A stretch of 64,000 nucleotides of DNA, from positions 6,076,001 to 6,140,000 of the forward strand of contig NC_067294.1 of assembly GCF_020740795.1 (NCBI RefSeq). Direction: 5' to 3'. The notes under the pieces were generated by a model. That model was not told where the DNA came from, made no database searches, and saw only the letters and a list, made by a program, of their open reading frames with translations. The translations under genes and the position numbers were made by a program. This DNA is from Apus apus (Eukaryota > Chordata > Aves > Apodiformes > Apodidae). Below, piece after piece: positions 38,701-51,087 of this stretch. The stretch's first letter is position 1; every line of letters starts with the position of its first letter.

Positions 38701-39985
38701 TGGCAGGCACCCAAGCAGAGGGTCTGCAGCACCCACCCACCCCTCCCTCTGCTCAGTGTTCTTCTAAGGCTGTGCAGGCTCTGACATGCCCCAGCACCTC
38801 AGGCTGACTTGTAAAGGCAGGACTAGTCCAGAAAAAAGCTTCTGCCTACAAACCCCACTGTGGGGCACAGTTTTCAAGATGCAGATGGGTGACAAAGTGT
38901 GGCCACCACAGAGACACAACGCCTGGCCTTTGACTCTCTGGCCCTGACATCCCTGTGCAAGCAAGACCCTCTGAGCTTTACTCAACCAGCCACTCCCAGG
39001 ATAAAATTGAGTTTGAAGTCAGAGTGGTTTCCCTGAGTCCCCATAAAGCTGTTGCTGAACAGGTCCCTGCGTGTAGGGGCTGTGCTGCTGAGCCTGCTGG
39101 CCTGCCTGGACCTGCTGCAGCTGCTCTGGGTCTCAGGGGAGTGGGGCAGGAACAGGGGGCTGGGCAGAAGCCAGCCTTGATCCTGTCACCTGCACAGTCC
39201 CTTCACATGCAGTGTGCAGGCTCAGCAAGCCAAGTTAGGTTTAGATGGAAGTGACATTGTGACATTCCCTTTAGCTCATGCACAAACTTACACACTCTCC
39301 ACAAAACACAGGGAAAAAAACCCCAAAACCCTATCTACCACATCTGTCCATTCAGAGTCACTGAAGACATATCTACATCATCATGCTGTAGTAACCCCTT
39401 CGCCCTTGCAGGGGGTTGAGCAACTCTGATTGCACCTTTAAGTGCTCCAAATCTTACAGGGCTTATTGATATAAGGCCAAGACCCCTTGTGCCCCTACAG
39501 TTGTGTGCTGGCTTGAAGCTGTCAGAAGGTGTCTAGGTTGCAAATTGCATCCACAATGGGAAACAGTTACATTAGCACCAACAAAAGTGCGTGGATGAGA
39601 CCTGGGCTGCAAGCAGGGGCTCACAGATGAGCCCTTGGCAGACCTCAGTGGGACAAGTGGCACCGTGTTTTGCTGTCCTGCCTGAGCTTTCTCTTTTGCT
39701 CGGACTGGATATGGGGCAGTGCCAAAAGCGGTCCAGATACTTCTGTGCCAGGTGCAATTGGTCCCTCTGGCTCCCCAGGGATACAGCAAGCTGATCTCAC
39801 ACAGCGCCACAAAGGAGAGAGAGAGAAAGAAACTGTGCACTAAATACTCTGCAAAAATGCAAACCATCTTCAAAGCATTCCCTTGTCTCGCCCTGCCACG
39901 GCTGCTCCAGCGATAACAGCCCCGACATCCCTCCGACCAGAGGACCCAGAAAGGGTTTCCATGGGAGCCGACATTCCTCTGGGGC
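35761..39985 (-). other. Presumed SPARC intron 1
   Basis: Between SPARC exon 2 and the candidate promoter I see no coding exon or known repeat. A GC-richer part at 36.66-37.0 kb has a TATAAAG at 36938-36944 on the plus strand and a GGA-type block at 36918-36907 on the minus strand, which makes it an alternative promoter candidate. The rest is unremarkable. Confidence 0.4.
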
Positions 39986-39992
39986 TGAGTCA
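39986..39992. promoter_or_regulatory. Perfect AP-1 motif TGAGTCA
   Basis: An exact palindromic AP-1 heptamer beside the candidate SPARC promoter block. A single heptamer can occur by chance. Confidence 0.35.
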
Positions 39993-39999
39993 TGGAAGA

Positions 40000-40180
40000 G
40001 CAGAGGGTTGTGGAAGGAGGGGCTTGAAAAAAAGTTTGAAAAGTTTATTTCTCCTCTTCCCCCTCCCGACACCGCCCGTATCCCTTCTCCTGCCTATGTG
40101 GCAGACAATAGCTTGGCTTGAACTGCTGCGCAGAACGCGACAGCCTTTTATTTCCACTTTAAACTCGCCTGATTCACCCT
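40000..40180 (-). promoter_or_regulatory. Candidate SPARC promoter region
   Basis: On the minus strand a purine-rich GGA-type block (40094-40050) is followed by an AT-rich stretch and CCCCTCC, then a perfect AP-1 site TGAGTCA at 39986-39992. Mammalian SPARC promoters lack TATA and depend on GGA boxes, with AP-1 input reported, and SPARC exon 1 must lie upstream of 35760. I found no convincing exon 1 donor close by (the best is GTGAGA at 39801-39796), so this is only a candidate. Confidence 0.3.
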
Positions 40181-40687
40181 AACAAACGGCTGCGATTTAT
40201 TTCTGTCCTTTGGGAGGGCTGCTGAGTTTTGGGGCTGTTTCAAGTTGGTGGTTACCGAGTGCTGGAAGCACAGGAGACCTTCTCGGTGCCCCGATCTCAC
40301 TCCAACTTGAAACTGCTGCCTTTCGTTTTGGGTGGGAATTCAGAGCCCATCCTGTTAAGTTTCCTTTTCTTGGCCGAATGCAACAAAGTGGAGCTTTCTT
40401 AGAGGAGAGACACAAAGAGCAGTTAGACTGCCAGGCACGTCACCGGGACGGGGAGGACCGCGGCTGCCTTTAATGGAAACAAATCCTCGGCTCCTCTGCC
40501 GGGACCTAAAATTGTGCCTGACTAAGCCCGAGTTCTTAAAACTTTAAAAAAAACCCTAAAGGAGCTTTGTTCCCCTTCTCCTGCAACCTCCATCTCTCCT
40601 AACAGTTGATCAGCTGGAGTTCAGCAAACCAGGGCAGCAGGACTTGAAAAGGTTTCAAAGTCTGGTTGGAACAAAAAGCCGAGTGTC

Positions 40688-40706
40688 TTTTTTTTTTTTT
40701 TTTTTT
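40688..40706 (+). repeat. Poly-T run
   Basis: Nineteen T in a row, followed within 60 bases by A-rich runs. It is probably a simple low-complexity tract, since no retroposon body is attached. Confidence 0.9.
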
Positions 40707-41099
40707 AGGAGAAATAAGAGTGGCTCAGAAAAAAAAAGGGGAAAAAAAAAAGGCTGAGATGAAGCCGACAGATCTTTTGTCCTTCCTCCAAATATTCTGG
40801 TGAGTAAAACATCACCTGCCAACGCACTTCAGGCTGGGTGTAATCGGGACTGGTTTGTAACTAGATCTGCTTTGCTCTGTGGGTTGGGTTGATGTCCTCA
40901 AGTGTTGGTCTCCTGCATCTCGCTAAGGAAATACCCCACAACTGAAAACCCAGAGGGGAAAAAGGGAGGAGAGAGAAAAATGAGGGCAGGTTAAAGGTTT
41001 ACAGTCGGATGTCAGCAAAGTGTTAAAGCTGGTAGTGAAATACAGAGCCAGACTCAGTTTAGGAGCGGAGATGCTGCGAAGAGGAGAAAGGGAAGAAGT

Positions 41100-41345
41100 C
41101 AGGAGAGGTCTCTCGATGCATCACCCGGGGTGGGGAGGTGGATGCTGTGGGACCCCGAGTGATGCATTGCTGAGCACCAGACGCACCCCACGGGCCGGGA
41201 GAGCGGCTCCTGGGCCGGGGAGCCCCGCGGGTGGGGCTCTTGGGACCCCCATGCCCGGAGAAAGAGCACGGCAAAGGCAAACGCGAAGGTCTCGGGCCAT
41301 ACCTCGCAGTCCTGGCCGCAGGGCTGAGGAAACTTCAGGCGCTTG
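41100..41345. promoter_or_regulatory. Small CpG-rich segment upstream of SPARC
   Basis: A GC-rich stretch with clustered CpG about 5.4 kb above SPARC exon 2. On the minus strand a possible exon lies between an acceptor-like CCTGCAG near 41366 and a donor GTATGG near 41305. Open frames exist on both strands but have no recognisable domain. It could be an enhancer, an upstream SPARC promoter or a non-coding RNA start. Confidence 0.35.
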
Positions 41346-42377
41346 GACGGGCTGGAGAAATCTGCAGGTTTTAGAAGGAGGCAGGAGGAAGCCAAAGGGT
41401 GGGCTGGGTTTCCTGCTGCCTCTCCTCCTCCTCGCTATCTTCCAAATCGGTCTCTTCCTCTCCCTCGCTCCCCAGTGGGCAGTCCCACCCCCCTGAAAGA
41501 CGGGTTGAGGCACAGCCTGGGTCCAAACGACAGACCAGAGAAATCAAGCGGGGCTGGAGATCAAGGGGGTCTCTCGCAGGGACAGATCAGCCCCCAGTGC
41601 AACTTTCCCGGCAGAGTTACTGTCACAGCAGCTGCTTGCACTGCTGCAACGAGTTTGTTGGCTCTCTGGCTCTCTTGGACTAACAGCAGAGGGGAGCAGG
41701 GAGGAATACCATGTCTCTGCTGGGTTTGTGCACCTCCTCGCACCTTGGCCTGCTGCAATTAAAATGCTAAATGCTGTTATTTCAACTCAGTCCCTGAGCT
41801 GGTGTTTCCCATCCTCGGGGAATGCAGAGGAAGGCAGGAGAGTCTTCACTCCTCCACCCTCTCTCCTAACACCGCTGCCATCTGGGACTGCCTTGTGGGG
41901 AGGGAGAGGAAAGAATGGTCCAGAGGATGTGGAGAGTTATGATGTGTCTGAAATACGCTCCAAATAGGCAGAGAAATGCTGGGCTGGTAGATGTGACTCT
42001 CAGCAGATTGGTCTCTCTGCTGTGGTTATTGTCCAGCAGATCTGCACTGATTGAACAAATCCCACAGTAGAAATTGCCTGTTGGTTGAATTGGATTGTCT
42101 CCTCAGACAACACTAAGTATTTTGACCTTACAGATCATAACTCAGCTGAAGCAGCTGCCCACCAGAGGCAGCCAGACACAAAACTGTTTGGAATTTACTT
42201 TTTCCATCTGTTTCCATCTGTTCCTGGGTGAAATCTCAGCTCCTCTCTCCTTTGCATCTCCCCATGACTGAGGGGATTCAAGGTTCATCTGCTCCCCTGG
42301 CAGAACCAGACCACACACCTTTGTGCACCCACACTGCCATGGCACTGCATTGTGAAGTAAAAACAGCAGCCAAAAAG

Positions 42378-42600
42378 AGAGGCTGTCATGAAACATTTCT
42401 TTACTGAAAGGGTTCTCAGGCACTGGAAGAGGCTACCTAGGGAAGTGGTGGGGTTGCCATCCCTGGAGATATTTAAAAGCCATGTAGATGTGGTGCTGAG
42501 GGACATGGTTTAGTGGTGGACTTGGCAATGCTGGGTTAACAGATGCACTGCATGATCTTAAAGGTCTTTTCCAACCAAAACGATTCTATGATTCTATGGT
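42378..42600 (+). mobile_element. CR1 retrotransposon 3' end with ATTCTATG tail
   Basis: A diverged CR1 3' end including GTTGCCATCCCTGGAGATAT, GGTCTTTTCCAACC and the terminal repeat GATTCTATGATTCTATG. The insert is 5' truncated, as usual for CR1. Confidence 0.9.
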
Positions 42601-43735
42601 ACAATGAATTTTCTGGCTCATAGTTGGGCAACCCTGAATAGTGTATCCTTGACTTACAGGGCTGTCCTGGGCACTGCAGAGAGTCCAGCTCTGCAGCTTG
42701 TGATCCAGCTGGGGCACCAACCCTTACCCTGGCCAAGGTTGCTCTCCAGGGACTGTTGGAGCAATGGTGGCTCATGTCACCAGCAGGACTGAGGACAAGT
42801 CATCTTGGCACCAGCAGTCTGATTGCAGATGCTGGGTGAAGGACACGCAAGACCAGAACAAAATGCAACACCGTGTTTTGTCTTGGCTGCCTGGGGTTTG
42901 GGTTCACTCCTCATGATTACACCTTATCTTTGAGAGGGGTTGGGACACTGATCTGGGTGCTTAACTCTTCCCACTGATGTTGCTGAGGACTTAGATGTCA
43001 ACACAGGGACTGGTCATTCCCAACCAGCCGGGCTGTGCTGGCTCCTTGCTCTGTAGGATGCCTGTTAGTTTGTGATTTGTGATTCTTTATCAGCTCACTC
43101 CTCATCCTGCCTTGCAGCCCTTCTGCTGCATGTGAAAGAAGCAGCTGTAAGATTAAATATCCATATGGCCAACAAGAAACAGAACAGAAAAACAGAAAGG
43201 GAAAGAGGAGGGGAAAGATAAGGATTGGAGCTGTGAGAAACCATCATCACTTCCCAGTGAGACAGTCGATCTCTGTGACCAGGCAGCTGGGGAAGCTGGT
43301 AGCAAAGAACAAGCAAAGAAAATCATCTTCCTCTATTTATTTAATACAGACTACTCAAAAGCCACCCTTGGCTGCTGATACATGGTTGTTGATAGCACTT
43401 TCAGAGGCACCTATAAATACCCCCTGTGACCCTCTGGGGCCATGTGGAGGCCAGCTTTGTGATGATGTCTAAGACCCCGTGGGTCCTCCTAATGCAGCCA
43501 ACCATCTGTGCTATCTGGAGCCTCTCCTTGTCTCACCACAAGTGTCCGTAGCTCCCACGTGCAGCTCAGTGCCACTTGTAGGCCCAGTTTGGCTCCGGAG
43601 GTCACACATCCCCTAAGCCAAAGTTTCATTTGCTTGATTCACACCCCTAGGAGCTGAAGGCCCTCGTTGAATGCTCTCTGGGCTGGATTAGTCACGGCTC
43701 GTGTTGCAATTGTGCAGCTGCTGGTCCTTCTCCTA

Positions 43736-43806
43736 AGGAAAAAAAAAAAAAAGACATCTGGAAAAAATTTTAGGGAGGGGAAAAAAAAAAAAGAAAGAAA
43801 AGAAAC
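43736..43806 (+). repeat. A-rich low-complexity tract
   Basis: Two A runs of about 12 bases separated by a short GA-rich spacer, then AAAGAAAGAAAAG. No attached SINE is recognised. Confidence 0.85.
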
Positions 43807-46800
43807 CACATCTTTTCTAACTGACAACGTGGCAATTGCTCAGTGCTCTTCACTGTGGCCTGAAACTAAGCCTTCTTCTAAGGGTTTGGACAAATGATGG
43901 TGCCAGGAAGATAATTATAACTGGGATATCTTCATATACGTGGCGGCTTAAACCCTGGCTTGGGGAGAAAACAAAAATCAGGCCACCACAGTGATGCAGT
44001 CACATCTAGAAATGGCCCCTGAGCTCATGGTGGTGAGCCCCAGGTGGGTGGGAGTCAGGGGTCCTCATGGTCCTCTGTGCACATGGTGGGGACAGCTGGG
44101 TCCTGCACCTTCTGGGGGGCAATGCTGCTGGGCCCCAGGGTGTGTTGTCAGGCAAGGGGTGGAAGGGAAGCACGTGAAGAGGGAAACAAGGGCCTGGAGG
44201 AACTGCCTGACTCTTTAATTTCAGCAGCTGTGAAAGCTCCAGAAATGACTGAGAGCTTGCAAAGGAAGTCTTGAAGAGTCCTCTCCACACTTATGAGGTT
44301 TAGGGGGGCTATCAAAGAGGAGATTTTGCTGTCAGGCTGCCAGAAGGAAAACTATCCCACCTGGGGCACTGGCTGGGCAGGAGGTGGCTCAAGGGGCCTC
44401 ACCAGCCCAGGAGCCCTCAGAAGGTTTCTGGCCTCACTGGTCCAGCTCAGGCGCTCCCACCACGGGCCAGCAGGATGGTTTGGGCACAGCTTCTGCACCC
44501 CAGGGGTCCTGGCACTCACTCCCAGATGAAGTGACCACACAAACTTTGGTGGAAAGAGAAGACAGGACAGAACCCCTCCAGGCTTGAGCTCAGTTTGCAG
44601 CAAAGCCAAGAGATTTTCAGGACTGAGGCTTGAACTCCAGCTAACCCCAGTTTAAAATCCAAATTTCTTCATCCCATTTTAAGCCAGCTTGGGAAGATCT
44701 GGTGCAGTTGAAAAAATCCAGGTGCTCTCCAAGAGGGGAACAATTCTGCTACAAGACAACTATCCTGTTGCAAGAGAAGGAGAGAAACATGAGTGAGCAG
44801 CTTGGTGGAAGAGGTACAAGTGAGGATTAATAATCCTGCTGTCTCCTGCTTACAGATCTGTCAGTTTAAGGAGTCTTTCCATCTGCTTCGGGAAGGATTC
44901 TCTAAGGAGTTTTTTCTGGAGAGGATATTTCTGCATTAATTGCTGGTGGATGCTGCTGCAAAACAATGAACCCAAAGTGCATGGGAATAAACAGGATGCC
45001 CTGGAACCACTGCGGGAATGTAATTCACTAAGTCTTCCTTGCTGGGTGTGTGGCTGAAGGCTGAGCTCCTCACAGGCACGGGGCAGTGTGGGGAAGGGCA
45101 ATGGCTGTGGGCTGGGAACCCAGCACCCAGCTCAGGAAGAGGCCAGTGAGACCAGTGAACACAGAGCAGAGAGGAATCTGCTTATCCCAGGAATGTCCCA
45201 GCTCTCCTGCTGTCTGTGAGTCAGCACTGTTTTTTTCCGTGTCAGAAGCAGATCAGAGGCAGCCAGGCTGTGCTCTCTAGCCTCACACCAAGCAGATGCA
45301 TGGTCACTTGAAGCACCATCTGCACTGGGGAGGATGAACTCAAACTGCCCTGATAACTTGCCCTAGGGCAGCTGTCTTTGTTCTACATGGGGCAGGGACT
45401 TCTCCAAGGTGGGATGGGACTCTCCTCGAGGGCTCAGCAGGCGAACAGTGTTCTGGCCCCACCAGAAGCAGACAGAAAAGGAACAGGGGATGTCATTGCA
45501 GATTTTCAGCTGTCAACCAGAGGCCTGTGAGGCAGAGGTTGGAAATCCAGCTGTGCATGGCTTTGCAGTGAGTCATGACCCAGGAGCAGGCTGCAGAGCC
45601 AGGAGGCAGGACACGTCTATGGAATGGCTTGCTCTTTCCATGGTGTGCATGGGCTCTCACAGCTGTCCCTGGGACCACTGGTGGAAGGTACCTCCCATGC
45701 CCCATGGGAGGGATCTCTCCTCTACCTCTTTCAAACTAATCCTGCAATGATCATCTCACTTGCTTGGCAACATGTGGGGCTGCAGGCTTGGGGAAAGTCT
45801 CTCTCTTGTCCCTGAAACCATACTGAGCCCAAAGAAGCAAGGAAAAAAACTAAAATCCATCACCTCCTTCAGCCATGGTGCAAGCAGGGAGCTCTATGTG
45901 CTGCAGCTACTGCGACACTGCCCTGGATGCCTCTCATGGGCATGTATATGGCAGTTGTGCCTGTCCCCAGCTCCACCCAGAGCCAGTGGGAGCTATGACC
46001 CCTCTCGCCATAGCCCCTACCATGTCCCTGGGGCAGAGTCTCTGCAGCACTGCCTGGAGCCATCACACCAGACACCAGCAGATGGGACAGGTCTTTGGCT
46101 GCTTTGAAGCTCCCATATGTGGTCTGGGCACATCCAGCCTGGCTGAGCTTGGTCTCAGTCTATTACCTCTGATATCCAAAGGACTTTCTTGTCTTTTCTA
46201 AAAGGGCTTCTCCCCTGCTGCAGGAGACTCTTCTTTTTTAATAAATGGGGATGTTGTGTGCCTGAACTACAGCCTGGTGTTTCATCCCAACTTCTCCTCT
46301 GCCTAGGACCTTGTGTTGGAGATGTGCCTATGGCTTGCAGAAGATGCAATAAAGCTTCCAAGGGAGAAGGGCAGCAAACTCTGGGCAGTCCCATCTTGCT
46401 CCTGGTGTTTACCTAAGATGCACTTTGGAGTCCTCTTGGGCCTGGCAGCTGAGGCTTGGCAGCTTTTGAAGTCTATGAATAGAGCTGCTTAAGGAAATAA
46501 ACAGGAATCCACCTTCGAGCCCCTGGGACACGCAGGCAGAGGGAAGCTCCTGAGCTGCAGTGGTAGCTCTTTTGCATGGATAAACACAGCCTGAAAATCT
46601 GAAAGGCAGCCTTGATGGGAGTACCCAGGTGAAGCTGTGCCAACTCCAGGACATCTAAACACCATTTGAAAAGCAGCGATAATAACCAGGATCCAGCAAA
46701 AGATGCCAAGGGCAAATTCCAGGGTTCACAAGGCTCTCTGGGACCAGTTGCCCCTGCTTTTTTGGGTCATGAACGTGAGGTCCTCTTAGAAAAGCTTGTT

Positions 46801-48169
46801 CTCACATGAGTTGGCTACATGCAACCACAATCACTTATAACCAGAGTCCTTTAAATTTCATTTAATCAGCTGCACAACCTTACATCTGGGCAGTGAAAAC
46901 AGTGGTTTTCCTGGGCCATGTCTGTGTTGGAAGCCCCTTGGTGATTCTGGGAGCCCATTTAGGGAGTTCCCCACTAGGAACACAGTGTGGTGGGCAAACT
47001 GGTGTGTCCAGCAGGGCTGGGCAGGCAAGGGGCAAAGCTGCCATGGATGGGGATCACGGTTGAGGCAATGCAGGCAGCAGGGCTTGGTGTTGTCCTCACC
47101 ATCCTTTGCTGACTGCAGGAGCATGGTAGCTGAGAACGTGGGCTTTAAATGGTGGCTGCCTTTGCTCCAGGCTTGGGCACTGCTGGAAGTGTAGAGGAGC
47201 AGGGAAAGATGTTCTTGAGGAGGGCAAGGCATGCTGGTGACAGGGAGGCTGTTAAATTAAAGCCTGGAAAGTTTAGCAGTTCCCCGCGGAGGCTGAAGAA
47301 CAGGACTTTATTGTCCTCCTATTAGCCCTCATCGCTGGCAAAACACTATCAAAATATTCCCCCCTCCTGGAAGGCCCTGCCCCAAAGTAATTCAGTTTGT
47401 GTATGGCTCGGTGCTCCCAGCACTGTCTCCAACCCCTGCCAGCTGTACAGCCCCAGCCATCCTGCTGCAGCTTCATGCCATGCAGAGAGGTCCCAAGCGG
47501 CCACGTCCCCTCTAGCACCACTCATGGATGAGCTGTTGCAGCATCCCTGGATGGGAGTTGGACTGTGCTGTGGAGCTGCTGCTGCACCCCAGCACAGCAG
47601 GCAGGGCACAGCACAGGGGTGCTGAGGTGCCTGGCGTGCTCAGGCCACCCTTGGCTGAGCCTGCACAGATCCACCCTGAAAATCCACATTTTTTTTCAAT
47701 CTATTGCTCTGACACTTTCAGCTTGAGCTGAACTTGCTTCAGAACAAGCCACAGCTTGAGATGTAGCAGATGAACGAGCCAGGCTGCCAGAGGCAGGAGG
47801 CTCCACAGAACGTCCCTTAAAGGAGACAAAATGGGATTGATTTTGGCAACATGCATTTGGGAGGATCCCATACAGGGGAAAAAGCCAGTTGCAGGTAGGC
47901 TCAGAAGCAGGCAAAGAAGATATAGGGGAGACAGTAGGAAATGCTTTTTGACAGCAGGAATTTGGACCAGGATGTCTGGAGAGACTGAGCCATCCTGGCT
48001 GTGAAGCAGATGTGGGAAGGGCTGTTGAGACAGGGTCAGTGGGGCTGGTAGGGGCAGTGCTAGCAGCCACTCAAGGATTTTAGCATCTGATAACTCTGTG
48101 ATTCACAAACACAGCTGCTCCAGGCTAACACCAGCACTGACATCCCTGCCATATATTTTTGCTGGCCCC

Positions 48170-48192
48170 CTCCAAATCTTCTCCAAATCTTC
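48170..48192 (+). repeat. Two-copy 11-base tandem repeat
   Basis: The unit TCCAAATCTTC occurs twice head to tail, followed by a partial third copy. Confidence 0.8.
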
Positions 48193-51025
48193 TCCAAGTG
48201 CATTTCTGAGCCCCTAAAAACTCCCCTTTAACCAAACAGACTGGATTTTACCTTGGGGAGTTCAGGTCCCTTAAAATCTTCCTACCTTGAGCAAATCAGA
48301 TCTTTATGGCCATGTGTAAATATTCCACTCCTTGCAAGGGCCAGTCAGTGGAGGAATAATTTGTTTCATCTGTCTGGAGTTTGATGGGATTTCACTGGGT
48401 AGAAGAAATCCAAGAGGGCACAACCCCCTTGGCTGGATGAAAATACAGCTGCTGAATGAGGACACAGGCAGAAAATACTTCATCCATCATTGCTTCAGTG
48501 TAGTGAGTTTTGGGGATCTCAATTTAGCCCTGAGCCTTGTTTACTTCCCTTCAGAACCCACCGTCCAGTTTGGCCAGGGGTTGGCAGGAGCTGGCGCTGC
48601 GGGCAGGAAGAGCTGGGCTGTGGGAAGGCTCAGGGCTGATGCTGCTCCGTGTCTGTGGGCTTGGGGCAAGGTGGGATGTGGTCAGCCCCAAAATAGTGAG
48701 GTCATGCAGGGCCCTGGGCGAGTGCTGTGACTTTCCATCCTGCTCCTGGCCCAGAGCTGGGTCCCTCCCTTGGGTCCTTCTACTAAAATTAGCAGTGTTC
48801 TGCCATCCTGTATGCCCTGTGTCTGTTATCAGCAGCTGTTTAAGGTGATGGAGGGACCAGAACCATAGCTTAAAAAAATCCCACAACTTTGAAGATTCTC
48901 TTTTATGGGAAAAACTGATGGATTTTTTTTTTTCTCTGAAATGGGAGCTCTGGGGAGAGGCCTCTGGATTCTTTCCTCTGTGATGCTGAGACTGCTAAAG
49001 AACATTATTTGTACCTGATATCTGCAAAGAGTAACCATAAAATTACAGAGTGAAGACATGAGCACTAGGGTTGTCACCCCACCAGCCCCTTAATTTCACA
49101 TTTGCCCAGAGGTACCTGCTGAATCCTCTCTCCTGCCTAACCTGGCTGCCCACACCACCATGGGGATCTGGCTCACCCAGGACTGATTAACAGAATTAAT
49201 GGAGCGGATGTTTAATGGCATGAATCTTCAAAAAATTCTGTTCTTCACTTGGTGGAGGGGAAGGTGGGATGTGGGCAAATAGGGAAACACCAGATTTCTG
49301 GATGAGTGGGATGGTGCAGGGAATTGTTTGGGCCTCTCTGGAGATACCCATCTGCAGACTAAGAGGGAGACCACACTGTGCTTTTGGATTATTGCTGGTC
49401 ACCTGGCTACATCTGGGCAGCTCACACCATACCTGCCATGGGAATGTTCAGCTGTTTCCTTCTCCAAGGTGGTCCCAGGCTGACATGCCAGGGAGCGGGT
49501 TCCGATCACTCACCCTCAGCCTCAGAGCAAGGTCTGCTCTGCAAACCTGGATGGGCCCATTCAGGGTGGGACTGGGATGCCTTCCCTCCCTACTCCCCTC
49601 CCCATGCTGCCTGGCTGGGGGGCAGAGAGACAATGCCAGGCGTGGGGAGCAATGTCTGGCTTTCATTTTTATGCACACACACACAAACAAGTTTGCTTCT
49701 CTGGCAGGAACTGGCAGCTCCCCTGTTGGGTTTGGAAATCTGGGAATAACAGCTGGAGGTTTTCTGTGTTATCCTGCTCTAGGGATCAATTTTAAACCCC
49801 AACCCCAATGCTGAGTTGCTTTGGGTTGGGTCTATTGTTTTCCATGGCAAAGAGCAGTGCTGGTTCGTGCCCAGCTCCCTTTGTCTCAAAAGCTCTTCCA
49901 GCATCTACCCCAAGTGAAGCTCCTGTTGTTTGTTGGAGCTCCAGGCAGCTAGTGGAGAAGTTTTGCTGGCTTCTTGCTAACACAGCTTCTCTGCTGAGCT
50001 GGCTGGCATGCAGCTGAGCACCATGCTGAGACCTTGTTGAGAGGAGCTGTGGACAGACTGGATCTGCCAAGGAGAAGGGGAACAAAAGGATAGCAGGAGA
50101 GGTTTGGAGACACTCATTTGAGATGGTTGGTGGGGTAGTGAGGCCCCACCTTTCTCTTTTTCCTCTGGACACACCAGGAATTGTAGGTTCAGATGTCCCC
50201 AGCAGGTTCATGGTGGAGGTGGCCCTGGGTGGTCAGTGTTAGTGGCAAAGGATGGTGATCCTTACCTGGGGATACACATCCCGGTCTTCAGCACATGGAC
50301 CCCTGTTGAAGAACCAACCAGCATGGACTCTAAAGAGTCAGAGCTGTTCTCTTGGCTTTCTATGCTCTTGCTTTGATCATACTTTGACATATTTTGACCT
50401 GAGGGTAGAGCAAGCTTGGAGGGCTGCTCCTGAAACTGAAAAGCTAAAAATCCCCCAGCAGCTGTAAAGCCAGTGGGGAGGACTCTGGATGTGCCACATC
50501 TCTGCTCTTTTGGCTTCTCCCCTGGCAAAGGACAGACTGAATTAAGCAAGCAAATGGAGAGGAAACTGTGGAGAAATAAGAGCAGCACTGTGAGTTGAGG
50601 ACGCTTTGGACTCAGTCCTGTCCTGGTTGCCCTGGAAATTGGATCGTTCCCACCAAGGAGCCTGCTTTGCTGGCTGCTCTGGGGAGGGCACAGGCATTTA
50701 GCACTGGTCAGAGGCAGGGAGGGGAAAAACTAAAGATAAATATAGGTACAAATACTGGCATTGGAGTTTTCTCTGTCGAAGGGAGACCCCAGGCTCTTTG
50801 CCCCAAGCCTTTGCGGAGATGATATGGAGAACAAACCCCCACCAGCTCAGCGGAGGCACAAAGGGAAGGCAAAGGCTGAAGGACTGCAGGCTTATTTTGT
50901 AGGTCAGCAGCACAGCACAAGCTTGCAGTGTGGCTTCTCTGCCAAGCCTGGGAGACCCAGCACCAGGGACACCAGGGCTGCTGCCTACAATGTCATCCAA
51001 AGCAGGAAGCACCCGTGGCACCCCC

Positions 51026-51087
51026 ACTGGGCCCTTTCTGCCCTCCAGACAGCCCCACTGAGCCCTGCCTGCCCTCCAGACAGCCCC
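51026..51087 (+). repeat. Two-copy 31-base tandem duplication
   Basis: Copies at 51026-51056 and 51057-51087 share CTGCCCTCCAGACAGCCCC and differ at three positions near their starts. This is a minisatellite-like duplication in non-coding DNA. Confidence 0.85.

Noticed and set aside
39270-39300. GTAAGT on the minus strand near 39289 as the SPARC exon 1 donor
   Set aside because: The motif is good, but the preceding sequence is AT-rich and low-complexity, with no promoter features above it.
40681-40760. Poly-T and poly-A runs as a processed pseudogene or SINE tail
   Set aside because: No retroposed gene body or SINE sequence adjoins either run, and no target-site duplication could be seen.
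47880-48110. Possible CR1 copy ending in AACTCTGTGATTCA
   Set aside because: Only the last dozen bases resemble a CR1 tail. The body does not match the consensus well enough to call.
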